Source of the DNA: Streptomyces lycii
Lineage (GTDB): Bacteria; Actinomycetota; Actinomycetes; Streptomycetales; Streptomycetaceae
Length of the DNA: 34,260 nucleotides
Assembly: GCF_009735685.1 (NCBI RefSeq)
Contig: NZ_WHPN01000380.1
Location: 1 to 34,260 of the forward strand
Direction: 5' to 3'
How positions within the stretch are numbered: position 1 is the stretch's first letter; the number at the start of each line of letters is the position of its first letter. The translations under genes were made by a program, and so were the position numbers. Below the pieces are notes generated by a model. The model was not told where the DNA came from, did no database searches, and was given only the letters and a program-made list of their open reading frames with translations. Shown piece after piece: positions 8,341 through 15,614 of this stretch.

Positions 8341-9816
8341 GTGCAGTTCCCGCAGGACACGGCGTCGGCCGAGCAGACCGAGAAACGTTCGCTCCCCCAG
8401 CCCCGGCTCGCCGTGGCGCTCATTCCGGTGGCCGTCACCGTGGCGATCTTCGTCGGTGGTATCGGGATCCTGGAATTCCCCGCGGAGCTGATGCTCATAT
8501 GCGCGGCCATCGCGTTCACGGTCTTCTCCGCCTGCCACGGCGTCGGTCTGGAGCAGGTCCTCGCGGACATGGGCGAGAAGATCAAACGAGCCCTGCCGGG
8601 CATCCTCATCCTGCTCAGCATCGGGATGCTGATCGGCACCTGGATGATCGCCGGGACCGTCCCGCTCATGGTCGACTACGGCCTCGAACTCATCAACCCG
8701 TCGTACCTGTACGTCCTGTCCTTCGCCGTCACCGCCATCGTGGCCACGTTCACGGGAACGTCCTGGGGCGCGGCGGGCACGGTCGGCGTCGCCCTGATGG
8801 GCGTCGCCGCCACGATGGACGTATCCCTGGCGATCACCGCCGGTGCCGTGGTCTCGGGAGCCTATTTCGGCGACAAGCTCTCACCGCTCTCCGACACCAC
8901 GAACGTCAGTTCCCTGGCGGCCGGTGCCAACATCTACGAGCACATCCGCCACATGCTCTACACGGCGGTGCCGTCGTCGGTCCTCGCGATCGTGGTCTTC
9001 CTGCTCGCCGGGCTCTCGATCCACGCGGGCTCGGTCGACCTCGGCGTCATCGACGGCACCGTCGCCGAGCTGCGGGATCTCTTCGCCCTGAACCCGGTGC
9101 TGCTCCTGCCGCCGGCCGTGGTCCTCGTCGGCTCGGCCATGCGCAAGCCCCCGCTGATCGTGCTCTTCCTGTCCTCGGTGACCGCCGCCGCCCTCGCCGT
9201 GCTCGTCCAGGGCTTCAGCGTCGCCGACACGCTGGACGCCGCGGTCACCGGCTTCACCACCGACATGCTGCCCGGTGACGTATCGGCTCCCCTGACCGAG
9301 CTGCTCAACCGCGGTGGCCTGCACTCGATGTACAGCTCGGCGTTCTTCGTCTTCTGTGCGTTCTTCTTCGCCGCGGCGCTGGAGAACTCCGGCGTCCTCC
9401 GCCTCCTGATCGGCAAGCTGATCGACAAGCTGCGATCGACCGGCAGCCTCGTACTGGCCACGCTGCTCTCCGGCTTCACCGTCATCAACGGCACGTCGAA
9501 CGCCCTGGTCACCTACTTCCTCATCAACGACCTGTACGGCGAGGCCTTCAAGAAGCGGAACCTGCACCCGACGAACCTCTCGCGGAGCATGGAGGACTCG
9601 GTCACCCTCACCGAGGTCCTCATGCCCTGGACCGTCTCCGGCGCGTTCATCGCGGGGACGCTGGGCGTGGCGAACTTCGACTTCCTGCCGTGGGCCGTCT
9701 TCTGCTGGAGCGGCATCGTCTTCTCCGCCCTGCTGGCCTACCTGTCGCCCGTCACCCGCGACTTCGGCATCCGCCGCCTGGAGCCGGAGCGCCGGGGGGA
9801 GCCGGCGGAGAGCTGA
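8341..9816 (+). CDS. NhaC-family Na+/H+ or substrate antiporter
   Basis: The 491-aa product is a polytopic membrane protein with about 11-12 hydrophobic segments. It shows the NhaC signatures GTSWGAAGTVG, GAYFGDKLSPLSDTTN and SRSMEDSVTLTEVLMPW. NhaC relatives exchange Na+ for H+ or couple Na+ to organic acid exchange, as in malate-lactate or arginine-ornithine antiport. GTG at 8341 is preceded by GGAGG at the ideal distance. It is probably co-transcribed with the PLP lyase 43 bp upstream. I infer that it moves the substrate or product of that enzyme rather than serving only pH homeostasis. Confidence 0.88.
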   Translation: MQFPQDTASAEQTEKRSLPQPRLAVALIPVAVTVAIFVGGIGILEFPAELMLICAAIAFTVFSACHGVGLEQVLADMGEKIKRALPGILILLSIGMLIGTWMIAGTVPLMVDYGLELINPSYLYVLSFAVTAIVATFTGTSWGAAGTVGVALMGVAATMDVSLAITAGAVVSGAYFGDKLSPLSDTTNVSSLAAGANIYEHIRHMLYTAVPSSVLAIVVFLLAGLSIHAGSVDLGVIDGTVAELRDLFALNPVLLLPPAVVLVGSAMRKPPLIVLFLSSVTAAALAVLVQGFSVADTLDAAVTGFTTDMLPGDVSAPLTELLNRGGLHSMYSSAFFVFCAFFFAAALENSGVLRLLIGKLIDKLRSTGSLVLATLLSGFTVINGTSNALVTYFLINDLYGEAFKKRNLHPTNLSRSMEDSVTLTEVLMPWTVSGAFIAGTLGVANFDFLPWAVFCWSGIVFSALLAYLSPVTRDFGIRRLEPERRGEPAES

Positions 9817-10048
9817 GGGGCGGGAGCGGCTGCTCGGGGCCTGCTCCCGGGTCCCGGTGCCGATCCCAGCCTTCTCGATCCCGGTCAGCGACAGTGGTCC
9901 CGGATCCCGGGTCCCCGCCTCCGATCCCGGTGTGGCCCCGGCCCCGACCGGACCACACCCGGGCCAGTCCACAGCAGTCCGGTCGACGGTGCCCCCCACA
10001 CTCCACCGTGAAGTTCCGGGAACGCCCGGCCCCAGGTGCCGAGAAAGA

Positions 10049-10076
10049 GAACCCCCGAGTCGGTGACCCGGGGTTC
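10049..10076. terminator. Hairpin downstream of the antiporter gene
   Basis: GAACCCC at 10049-10055 pairs perfectly with GGGGTTC at 10070-10076. It is 230 bp past the antiporter stop, so it may end that operon. It could equally be the terminator of a decayed tRNA gene, because a tRNA-like 3' end follows immediately. Confidence 0.4.
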
Positions 10077-10081
10077 GTGCA

Positions 10082-10100
10082 GCGGATGACGGGAATCGAA
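10082..10100 (-). repeat. tRNA 3'-end-like fragment matching tRNA-Gly
   Basis: The 19 bases here match 18 of 19 with 13043-13061, the T-arm and acceptor part of the tRNA-Gly gene, in the same orientation. The rest of a tRNA cannot be folded around it. It could be a relic attachment site or the remains of another tRNA gene, since this T-arm sequence is shared by several tRNAs. Confidence 0.45.
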
Positions 10101-10150
10101 ACCGGTCGTTCGACCGGCTTGACCTGGGATGTTGCGCCAGAAGAGCCTTA

Positions 10151-10181
10151 CGAAAGTTTCGGCGCGGTCGCGAAAGTATTG
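10151..10181. promoter_or_regulatory. CGAAAGTTTCG-type boxes
   Basis: CGAAAGTTTCG at 10151-10161 is a perfect palindrome. A 9-of-11 copy, CGAAAGTATTG, lies at 10171-10181. Boxes of the form CGAAANTTTCG are known upstream of Streptomyces xylanolytic genes. They sit just before the promoter at 10191, so repression or induction by plant-polysaccharide sugars is plausible. Confidence 0.45.
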
Positions 10182-10190
10182 CGGGAAGTG

Positions 10191-10218
10191 TTGACGCCGT
10201 TCATCGGTTCCCTATCAT
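10191..10218 (+). promoter_or_regulatory. Candidate vegetative promoter for the GH62 gene
   Basis: TTGACG (10191-10196) and TATCAT (10213-10218) are spaced 16 bp, a good match to the main sigma-factor consensus. It would leave a leader of about 340 bases before the GH62 start, so a nearer promoter cannot be excluded. Confidence 0.45.
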
Positions 10219-10563
10219 TCAGGTTGCTCGGCATTTCGACTGCTGTTCGTTATCTCGAACACTCAGGCCGCATCATTCACACGGCGGGGCGCGCCTCCGA
10301 GTCGCGCACCAGGGCTGAAAGGGTCATGTATGTCATGTACTCGTCATGCACCCTCTCCTGCCGCCTCCCGCGCAACCGGAGGACGTCTGCTTCGCTCCGG
10401 ACCTCGCTCCGTGGCCTCGCTCCGGAGCCGAGTACGACCTGAGGGGCCCGTGGCCATGTCGGGCCCGGTGCTCACGCAGCGCTGCGAACCGCACCACATC
10501 CCAGGTCCGGGCGGCATCGGACGGGGCCGCCCGGAACCCCCACCCAAGGATTGAGAGGTCCCC

Positions 10564-11622
10564 ATGCGCAAGGAAAGGTCTGGCCGCAGGCGTCTGCCTG
10601 TGGCGCTCACCACCGCGGTCGCGGCCCTGGTCACGTTAGCGGCGACGCTCGTGGCCAACCCGGCTCAGTCGGTCGCCGGCGAGGCAACGGGGGATTCCGG
10701 CGCCCCGTCGTCGAAGCAGGCATGTGCTCTCCCGTCGACGTACCGGTGGTCGTCGACGGGCGCGCTGGCGCAGCCGTCGAACGGATGGGCGGCGCTCAAG
10801 GACTTCACCAGCGTCGTGCACAACGGCAAGTACCTGGTCTACGGGTCGACCGCGGGGAACTCGTACGGCTCGATGAACTTCAGCCCCTTCACGAACTGGT
10901 CGGACATGGCGTCGACCGGCCAGAACGGGATGAACCAGGGCACGGTGGCGCCCACGCTGTTCTACTTCGCGCCCAAGGACATCTGGGTGCTGGCGTACCA
11001 GTGGGGCGCGTCGCCCTTCATGTACCGCACCTCCAGCGACCCCACCAACGCCAACGGCTGGTCCTCGCCGCAGTCGCTGTTCACCGGCAGCATCTCCGAC
11101 TCCGGCACCGGGCCGATCGACCAGACCCTGATCGCCGACGGGCAGAACATGTACCTGTTCTTCGCCGGTGACAACGGCAGGATCTACCGGGCGAGCATGC
11201 CGATCGGCAACTTCCCGGGGAACTTCGGCTCGTCGTACACGACGATCATGACCGACTCGAGGGAGAACCTGTTCGAAGGGGTGCAGGTGTACAAGGTCAA
11301 GGACCAGAACCAGTACCTCATGATCGTCGAGGCGATGGGTGCGAACGGCCGGTACTTCCGCTCGTTCACCTCCTCCAGCCTGAACGGCTCGTGGACCCCG
11401 CAGGCAACCACCGAGAGCAACCCCTTCGCGGGCAAGGCCAACAGCGGTGCCACCTGGACCAACGACATCAGCCACGGCGACCTGGTGCGCAGCAACCCCG
11501 ACCAGACCATGACCATCGACCCCTGCAACCTGCAGCTCCTCTACCAGGGCAAGGACCCCAACGCGGGCGGCCCTTACGACCAGCTGCCCTGGCGGCCGGG
11601 TGTCCTCACCCTGCAGCGCTGA
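10564..11622 (+). CDS. Secreted GH62 alpha-L-arabinofuranosidase
   Basis: The 352-aa product starts with a secretion signal ([10 protein letters not shown], then a hydrophobic core to about residue 38). The mature part is a single GH62 five-bladed propeller. Catalytic candidates are Asp80 in LKDFTSVV (base), Asp186 in [10 protein letters not shown] (pKa modulator) and Glu238 in [11 protein letters not shown] (acid). Cys54 and the Cys in TIDPCNL could form the usual disulfide. GH62 enzymes release arabinose side chains from arabinoxylan and arabinan outside the cell. No carbohydrate-binding module is attached, unlike several Streptomyces homologues. ATG at 10564 follows GAGAGG. Upstream CGAAAG boxes fit control by xylan-derived sugars. 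Confidence 0.92.
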   Translation: MRKERSGRRRLPVALTTAVAALVTLAATLVANPAQSVAGEATGDSGAPSSKQACALPSTYRWSSTGALAQPSNGWAALKDFTSVVHNGKYLVYGSTAGNSYGSMNFSPFTNWSDMASTGQNGMNQGTVAPTLFYFAPKDIWVLAYQWGASPFMYRTSSDPTNANGWSSPQSLFTGSISDSGTGPIDQTLIADGQNMYLFFAGDNGRIYRASMPIGNFPGNFGSSYTTIMTDSRENLFEGVQVYKVKDQNQYLMIVEAMGANGRYFRSFTSSSLNGSWTPQATTESNPFAGKANSGATWTNDISHGDLVRSNPDQTMTIDPCNLQLLYQGKDPNAGGPYDQLPWRPGVLTLQR

Positions 11623-11734
11623 TCTGCCCGGTCCATGGTGACCGGGATCAGGTGCGGTCTGCCGGCGCCCGGACGATCTTTTTACGGCGCGGGCAGCTGC
11701 ACCTGCTGACCTGCTGACCGACACGCACCGCATT

Positions 11735-11769
11735 GAGGAACCCCAGCCGTACGCCGGCTGGGGTTCCTC
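11735..11769. terminator. Strong hairpin terminator between convergent genes
   Basis: A perfect 15-bp stem (11735-11749 with 11755-11769) closes a 5-base loop. It starts 112 bp after the GH62 stop and precedes the end of the leftward small gene, so it probably works in both directions. Confidence 0.8.
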
Positions 11770-11837
11770 CCGTCTGCGGACTCCCATCAGCCGTGTGGGC
11801 GGGGCGGGCGACGGTGGCTGCGGATGGGCGCAAGCTC

Positions 11838-12122
11838 TCAGAGGCCGCGTAGCGCCTCGTACAGGTCTCCGTAGGCGGCCCAACAGTCGATGCTGCCGTC
11901 GTCGTACAGGCTGCCCATGTACCAGTCGTCGTCATCGACGGGCTTCACGAGGCACAGGCTGTGAAACCCAAGAACGATCTGTGGGTGCAGGATCTCGTGG
12001 GCCCCAGGGCCAGCCACCCACCTCACCGCCCGGTCGGTGTCCAGGCCGACCGCTTCTTGATCCCCGGACACGTCACGGATCCGCTGGAGGGTCCATTTCG
12101 AGGGCAGTTGGGCATCGGTCAC
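11838..12122 (-). CDS. Small conserved-looking hypothetical protein, 94 aa
   Basis: The acidic 94-aa product has a well-structured look: a hydrophobic core LHPQIVLGFHSLCLV and an ending of DDGSIDCWAAYGDLYEALRGL. Codon use is host-like with GC-rich third positions. There is no signal peptide or membrane segment. The start is GTG at 12122 with only a weak, very close TGAGG, so it may be a few codons off. I do not recognise the family. The tidy D-x-Y-x-A-L-R-x-L C-terminus suggests an immunity- or antitoxin-sized soluble protein, but no partner is visible. Confidence 0.6.
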   Translation of the reverse strand: MTDAQLPSKWTLQRIRDVSGDQEAVGLDTDRAVRWVAGPGAHEILHPQIVLGFHSLCLVKPVDDDDWYMGSLYDDGSIDCWAAYGDLYEALRGL

Positions 12123-12421
12123 CCTCAGATGGTCGCATCAGCCATCGTGCACACCGCTACAGGAGGAAGGTGGGGTGACCGGTGGTGTGACCGTGACCTG
12201 CGTGAACCCGCCGTCGACAAGTTCCGGCGCGTTGCCCGCTGGTGCCGCTGACTCCCCGTGGTCCTCCGCACGTTCTGGCGCGAGAGTGGCACGGTCCTGG
12301 GTAGCGATGCGGCCGCCGACCCTTGCTGCATCCCGAGGTGCGTCCATTTGCCGTCCGGACGACCTCACCACTTGGCAAGCTGTGAAAGTCGGCTCTCGGG
12401 TCGTCTCACCGGCTCCACGAA
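12123..12421. other. Spacer without a recognisable gene
   Basis: The open frames on both strands lack biased codon use and known motifs. It may contain the promoter of the 94-aa gene. I see no stable structure. Confidence 0.4.
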
Positions 12422-12889
12422 CTATTCGCGGGACTGCCTGCGGCCCAGCCGGTAGACGAAGTAAGTGAGGGCGAGTATCAGATCCACGGCTGCCCAGAGC
12501 CCGATGATCAACCCTGCCCCTATCGTGGTGCCGACATCGGAGGCGTCCTTGCAGGCTTCCAGACTGCTCTCGGTGAGGCCGGCGCACTCGGGAGGAGTCC
12601 CGCGCTCCCCCCACTCCTGTGGAGGTGAGGGTGTCGCGAGTGGCGGAGCTTCATGGCGTCCTCCGTCCCAAGCGATCCCTGATTCCAGTCCGCCTCTTTG
12701 AGAGACGAATCGGATATAGCGGTCAAGGTTGCTCAAGGCGTGTAATGGATTGGCCGGCGAAGCTGGAGCGGCTAACGGCTTTTGCATCCCCGTTTCTATT
12801 TGGCGGTCGTGGGGGCCCGCGGGCCCGAACATGCCGTGCCTGACTGTTCGGCCTGGAGGCAAGGGTGGGATTTCTGTGCTGCCTGGCAT
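12422..12889 (-). CDS. Small putative membrane protein, N-terminus uncertain
   Basis: The C-terminal 65 residues look real. ECAGLTESSLEACKDASD is followed by one long hydrophobic helix (VGTTIGAGLIIGLWAAVDLILALTYFVY) and a basic end RLGRRQ. That is a typical single-pass inner-membrane protein with a cytoplasmic tail. The upstream 90 residues are compositionally poor, and internal starts such as Met35 of this frame are possible, so the true gene may be much shorter or decayed. It reads towards the 94-aa gene and lies downstream of the tRNA terminator. Function unknown. Confidence 0.45.
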   Translation of the reverse strand: MPGSTEIPPLPPGRTVRHGMFGPAGPHDRQIETGMQKPLAAPASPANPLHALSNLDRYIRFVSQRGGLESGIAWDGGRHEAPPLATPSPPQEWGERGTPPECAGLTESSLEACKDASDVGTTIGAGLIIGLWAAVDLILALTYFVYRLGRRQSRE

Positions 12890-13005
12890 CGATCGCCGGA
12901 GAAAGCCGGCCCGTGGGCTCGCCCGGATGGTCCGTGAGGCTGTGGACGGGGAAGTTCAAGTCCCGTCCGGCGCCCCGGTCGAGCGGGTGAGTCCTGCCAA
13001 TGAAA

Positions 13006-13034
13006 AAAGCCCCCGGCCGTCGGCCTGGGGCTTT
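13006..13034 (-). terminator. Rho-independent terminator of tRNA-Gly
   Basis: On the minus strand a GC-rich hairpin (AAAGCCCC, then GGCC-GTC-GGCC, then GGGGCTTT) ends in a run of T just past the tRNA 3' end. It is the most classical terminator in the window. Confidence 0.85.
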
Positions 13035-13038
13035 CTGG

Positions 13039-13112
13039 TGGAGCGGGTGACGGGAATCGAACCCGCGCTCTGAGCTTGGGAAGCTCATGTTCTACCATTA
13101 AACTACACCCGC
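13039..13112 (-). tRNA. tRNA-Gly (anticodon CCC)
   Basis: On the minus strand the acceptor GCGGGTG pairs with CACCCGC. The anticodon arm TGAGC-TTCCCAA-GCTCA gives anticodon CCC, reading GGG codons. The T-arm is GCGGG-TTCGATT-CCCGT, and CCA is encoded. Total length is 74 nt including CCA. A terminator follows on the same strand. Confidence 0.95.
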
Positions 13113-13434
13113 GCGAAGAGGTCGCTGAGCCCTCTTACCGTCGCACACTGTACCTCATCACCGGCCCCCGGCGTACGCGCTCCGGGGGCCTTCGTGCTGT
13201 TCCGGCCAGGTGTCTCCGAGGTGGGAAACAGCCGGTGCGCGGGCATGTGCCCGGGGTGCCCGGTGTCGTGCGGGGCCGCTCGCTGTCCGGCGCGCCGGAG
13301 GTGGGACACGGGTGTGGGGCGCGCGAGTTGGGGCGTACGGTTGGGGGCGGAGTGCCGCCTCCGCCGCTGTCCGTGCCATCCCCTAACGTGGCTTTCGTCC
13401 GTCCACGTCAGATGGGGATTGGGGATAGGGACCG
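13113..13434. other. Intergenic region with a GC-rich hairpin
   Basis: This region lies between tRNA-Gly and a divergent 58-aa gene. A perfect 9-bp stem GGCCCCCGG/CCGGGGGCC (13163-13171 with 13182-13190) encloses a 10-base loop. No gene is evident; promoters of both neighbours should be here. Confidence 0.45.
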
Positions 13435-13611
13435 ATGGAGCGCAGCACCGTCGTTCGTTGTGCCGAAGGGCACGTGTTCAGCACCGCGTCGTTCCCGATG
13501 CAGAATCTCGGGTCCGGCCGGTTGGGGCCCGGGCGGCTCCTTCGCTGTCCGCGCTGTGCCCGGTTGCGGCATGCGGTGCCGGTCGGTTCGATCGGTGACG
13601 AGCAGCAGTAG
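13435..13611 (+). CDS. 58-aa zinc-ribbon-like small protein
   Basis: ATG at 13435, with AGGGA upstream, opens a 58-aa frame. It begins MERSTVVRCAEGHVFSTASF and ends in RLLRCPRCARLRHAVPVG. The Cys-x2-His and Cys-x2-Cys pairs form a plausible single zinc site (C9/H12 with C44/C47). Codon use matches the host. From memory, short proteins of this pattern are common in Streptomyces, without known function. It is leftmost in the same direction as dcd but 366 bp away, so it is probably separate. A cold-shock-like or RNA-linked role is conceivable but unsupported. Confidence 0.6.
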   Translation: MERSTVVRCAEGHVFSTASFPMQNLGSGRLGPGRLLRCPRCARLRHAVPVGSIGDEQQ

Positions 13612-13977
13612 GGCAGCGGCAGGGGACAAGCGGCGCGGGGCAAGCGGCACGGGGCGAGCAGTAGGGGCAGCGGCAGGAACGGCGGTCCGAGTCGAGTCCG
13701 GGGACGGTGACCGGGACAGCGGTCCGAGTCGAGTCCCGGGACGGTGACCGGGACAGCGGCAGGAGCGGACGCCGGAGCAGCCGGCCCCGCCGACAGGCTG
13801 TGCAGGCAGCTCCGGTTCAGGCAGCCCCAGCGCGCGCAGCCCCAGTGCAGGCAGCCCCGGCTCCAGGCAGCCCTGGCTCCGGCACCCCCGGTGCAGGCCG
13901 CCCCGGCCCAGGCAGTCGCGGCGCGCGGGCCCGGTCCGGTTGGGCCGGGCCCGCGGCGTACGCGTAACCTTCCCCTC
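13612..13977. other. Repeat-rich spacer before dcd
   Basis: It holds low-complexity GCAAGCGGCACGGGG-like DNA, a 37-bp tandem duplication (13682-13755) and degenerate GCAGGCAGCCCC repeats (about 13798-13915). An open frame runs through to dcd but has repeat-driven Ala/Gln composition. I regard it as non-coding. Confidence 0.5.
13682..13755. repeat. 37-bp direct tandem duplication
   Basis: Two adjacent 37-bp units start at 13682 and 13719 with GCGGTCCGAGTCGAGTCC. They differ at a single position, indicating a recent duplication in the spacer upstream of dcd. Confidence 0.85.
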
Positions 13978-14553
13978 GTGCTTCTCTCAGACAAGGACAT
14001 CCGTGCCGAGATCGACAGCGGGCGGGTGCGGATCGATCCGTACGACGAAGGGATGGTCCAGCCGTCGAGCATCGATGTGCGGCTGGACCGGTTCTTCCGG
14101 ACGTTCGAGAATCACCGTTATCCCCACATCGACCCCTCCGTCGAGCAGACCGATCTGACGCGGCTCGTCGAGCACGACGGTGACGAGGCCTTCATCCTGC
14201 ACCCCGGGGAATTCGTCCTCGCCTCGACGTACGAGGTCGTCTCCCTGCCGGATGACCTCGCGTCGCGGCTGGAGGGCAAGTCCAGCCTCGGCCGGCTGGG
14301 ACTGCTGACGCACTCCACCGCCGGGTTCATCGACCCCGGCTTCTCCGGGCACGTCACGCTCGAGCTGTCCAATGTCGCGACGCTCCCGATCAAGCTGTGG
14401 CCCGGCATGAAGATCGGGCAGCTGTGCCTCTTCCGGCTGAGTTCGCCCGCCGAGCACCCGTACGGCTCCGCCAAGTACGGCTCCCGCTATCAGGGCCAGC
14501 GCGGGCCGACGCCGTCCCGCTCCTACCTCAATTTCCATCGCACCCAGGTCTGA
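13978..14553 (+). CDS. dcd: dCTP deaminase
   Basis: The 191-aa product converts dCTP to dUTP plus ammonia, feeding dTMP synthesis. It starts [21 protein letters not shown]. It contains the active-site block [23 protein letters not shown] and GHVTLELSN, whose Glu is the catalytic residue and whose Ser/Arg bind the triphosphate. [10 protein letters not shown] near the C-terminus is the nucleotide lid. Length and GTG start (13978) match actinobacterial Dcd; the longer frame upstream is repeat DNA. The phosphoribosyltransferase gene follows after 25 bp, forming a small nucleotide-metabolism operon. Confidence 0.96.
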   Translation: MLLSDKDIRAEIDSGRVRIDPYDEGMVQPSSIDVRLDRFFRTFENHRYPHIDPSVEQTDLTRLVEHDGDEAFILHPGEFVLASTYEVVSLPDDLASRLEGKSSLGRLGLLTHSTAGFIDPGFSGHVTLELSNVATLPIKLWPGMKIGQLCLFRLSSPAEHPYGSAKYGSRYQGQRGPTPSRSYLNFHRTQV

Positions 14554-14578
14554 GTACGGCAGGACGGAAGAACAAGCA

Positions 14579-15091
14579 GTGAGTGAGCAGCGCGAGAATC
14601 TGACCTACTCCCTCTTCGGGGACGCCGTCCGCGAGCTGGCGCAGGCCGTCGCCGACGACGGCTACGAGCCGGACATCGTCCTCTCCATCGCGCGCGGCGG
14701 CCTCTTCGTCGCCGGCGGCCTCGGCTACGCGCTGGACGTGAAGAACCTGCACGTCATGAACGTCGAGTTCTACACCGGTGTCGGCGCGACCCTCGCGATG
14801 CCCGTCATGCTGCCGCCCGTCCCCAACGTGGTCGACCTGAGCCAGAAGAAGGTCCTCGTCGCCGACGACGTCGCCGACACCGGCAAGACGCTGAAGCTGG
14901 TGCACGACTTCTGCGCCGGGCACGTCGCCGATGTGCGCTGCGCGGTCATATACGAGAAGCCGCAGTCGCTCGTGAAGTGCGAGTACGTCTGGAAGCGGAC
15001 CGACCGGTGGATCAACTTCCCGTGGAGTGTCTTGCCTCCAGTACGTAAGTCCGGTGAGCCCATCACCCCGTCGAAGGAGGCCCTGCCGTAA
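14579..15091 (+). CDS. Phosphoribosyltransferase, C-terminus replaced by the integrated element
   Basis: The 170-aa product is a type I phosphoribosyltransferase, with the PRPP loop KVLVADDVADTGKTLK and an early SIARGGLFVAGGL motif. It is close to the xanthine/hypoxanthine-type enzymes used in purine salvage. GTG at 14579 is 25 bp after dcd. The gene is interrupted at Trp149 (codon 15023-15025) by the mobile element. From there the reading frame continues into element DNA as SVLPPVRKSG and ends 21 residues on. The original tail SVEPPVVRRDGQVLDA with its stop sits at 25318-25368. The uninterrupted protein would have 165 aa. The catalytic core is intact, and the replacement tail keeps the SV-x-PP-V pattern, so the enzyme is probably still active (inference). 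Confidence 0.88.
   Translation: MSEQRENLTYSLFGDAVRELAQAVADDGYEPDIVLSIARGGLFVAGGLGYALDVKNLHVMNVEFYTGVGATLAMPVMLPPVPNVVDLSQKKVLVADDVADTGKTLKLVHDFCAGHVADVRCAVIYEKPQSLVKCEYVWKRTDRWINFPWSVLPPVRKSGEPITPSKEALP
15000..15046 (+). other. attL junction of the integrated element
   Basis: The core TGG is at 15023-15025. Left of it is host gene sequence (codons for WINFP); right of it is the element arm CTTGCCTC at 15031-15038. That arm is the exact reverse complement of GAGGCAAG on the other junction. Limits are approximate. Confidence 0.85.
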
Positions 15092-15245
15092 CCCATGGGG
15101 TCGGCGTTGCACGCGCGCGCACGGCCTACTGTCGGTGGCACCAGATATGCTTCTGCCGTCCACTTCCGGTCCAACTCGCGCCTCGGCTAGAGGAGTCGAG
15201 GTCCCCGGAACCTTAGGGGTAGCTCAACCCGACGGGAAGTGAGAC

Positions 15246-15377
15246 ATGGCAGGAGAGCGAGCGTCAGAAGAGCCTGAGAACGATCAGGGCGGGCGGCCTA
15301 CGAAGGCCCAGATCTTGATTGCAGTTCTCTCGGCCCTTACGGCGATCGCGAGCTGTGTGGAGCAGCTGGCGCGCTAG
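15246..15377 (+). CDS. 43-aa ORF with hydrophobic C-terminal helix
   Basis: ATG at 15246, preceded by GGGAAG, opens a 43-codon frame. It has a polar start (MAGERASEEPENDQGGRPTK) and an amphipathic to hydrophobic helix (AQILIAVLSALTAIASCVEQ). Two strong hairpins follow within 140 bp, as expected for a short monocistronic transcript. It is the first gene inside the left end of the element. It could be a small membrane-active or regulatory peptide. The family is not recognised and the coding status is unproven. Confidence 0.45.
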   Translation: MAGERASEEPENDQGGRPTKAQILIAVLSALTAIASCVEQLAR

Positions 15378-15424
15378 CGCGCTGATGCCGAGCATGGGAC
15401 CGGACGAAGGTTGGGCAAAGCAAA

Positions 15425-15459
15425 GCGAGCCCGGCCGCTTGTTAGTCGGCCGGACTCGC
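15425..15459 (+). terminator. Hairpin after the 43-aa ORF
   Basis: GCGAG...CTCGC with an inner CGGCCG/CGGCCG stem around a 9-base loop, 48 bp downstream of the small ORF stop. Confidence 0.6.
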
Positions 15460-15476
15460 TCGACAACTCCGCGCAC

Positions 15477-15511
15477 GAGCCCGGCTCTGGCTAGCCCCCA
15501 GGGCCGGGCTC
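15477..15511. terminator. Second strong hairpin
   Basis: GAGCCCGGC (15477-15485) pairs perfectly with GCCGGGCTC (15503-15511). Together with the preceding hairpin it isolates the left-end ORF from the structured non-coding region. Confidence 0.6.
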
Positions 15512-15566
15512 CTCTGCTCGGAGCCTGTTCTTGCTCATCCGCTGCGTCGATCTTTACCGGCACAGT

Positions 15567-15587
15567 GAAAGTGGAAACCACACTTTC
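15567..15587. repeat. Short inverted repeat GAAAGTG/CACTTTC
   Basis: GAAAGTG-GAAACCA-CACTTTC is a perfect 7-bp stem with a 7-base loop, AT-richer than its surroundings. It could be a protein-binding site or nick-region hairpin; no direct evidence. Confidence 0.4.
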
Positions 15588-15614
15588 GTGGACGTGCTGT
15601 CCAGACTATAGCTC

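Larger units (their letters stand above)
9817..10563. other. Long intergenic region upstream of the GH62 gene
   Basis: About 750 bp hold no convincing gene; the open frames lack codon structure. Contents in order: a GATCCCGGT-like low-complexity stretch (about 9850-9945), a hairpin (10049-10076), a tRNA-end-like fragment (10082-10100), a CCGGTCG/CGACCGG palindrome (10102-10117), two CGAAAG boxes, a promoter, and an inverted repeat GTTCG-N6-CGAAC at 10245-10260. Confidence 0.55.

Noticed and set aside
10049..10117. A second tRNA gene
   Set aside because: Only the last 19 bases of a tRNA are recognisable; no cloverleaf forms. Recorded as a fragment and possible relic attachment site.
12946..12968. 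A tRNA T-arm-like sequence (GACGGG...TTCAAGT...CCCGTC)
   Set aside because: The loop is too long and no acceptor or anticodon arm can be paired around it.
13739..13977. N-terminal extension of dcd (about 80 residues)
   Set aside because: The extension is Ala/Gln repeat sequence. GTG at 13978 gives the standard 191-aa enzyme.
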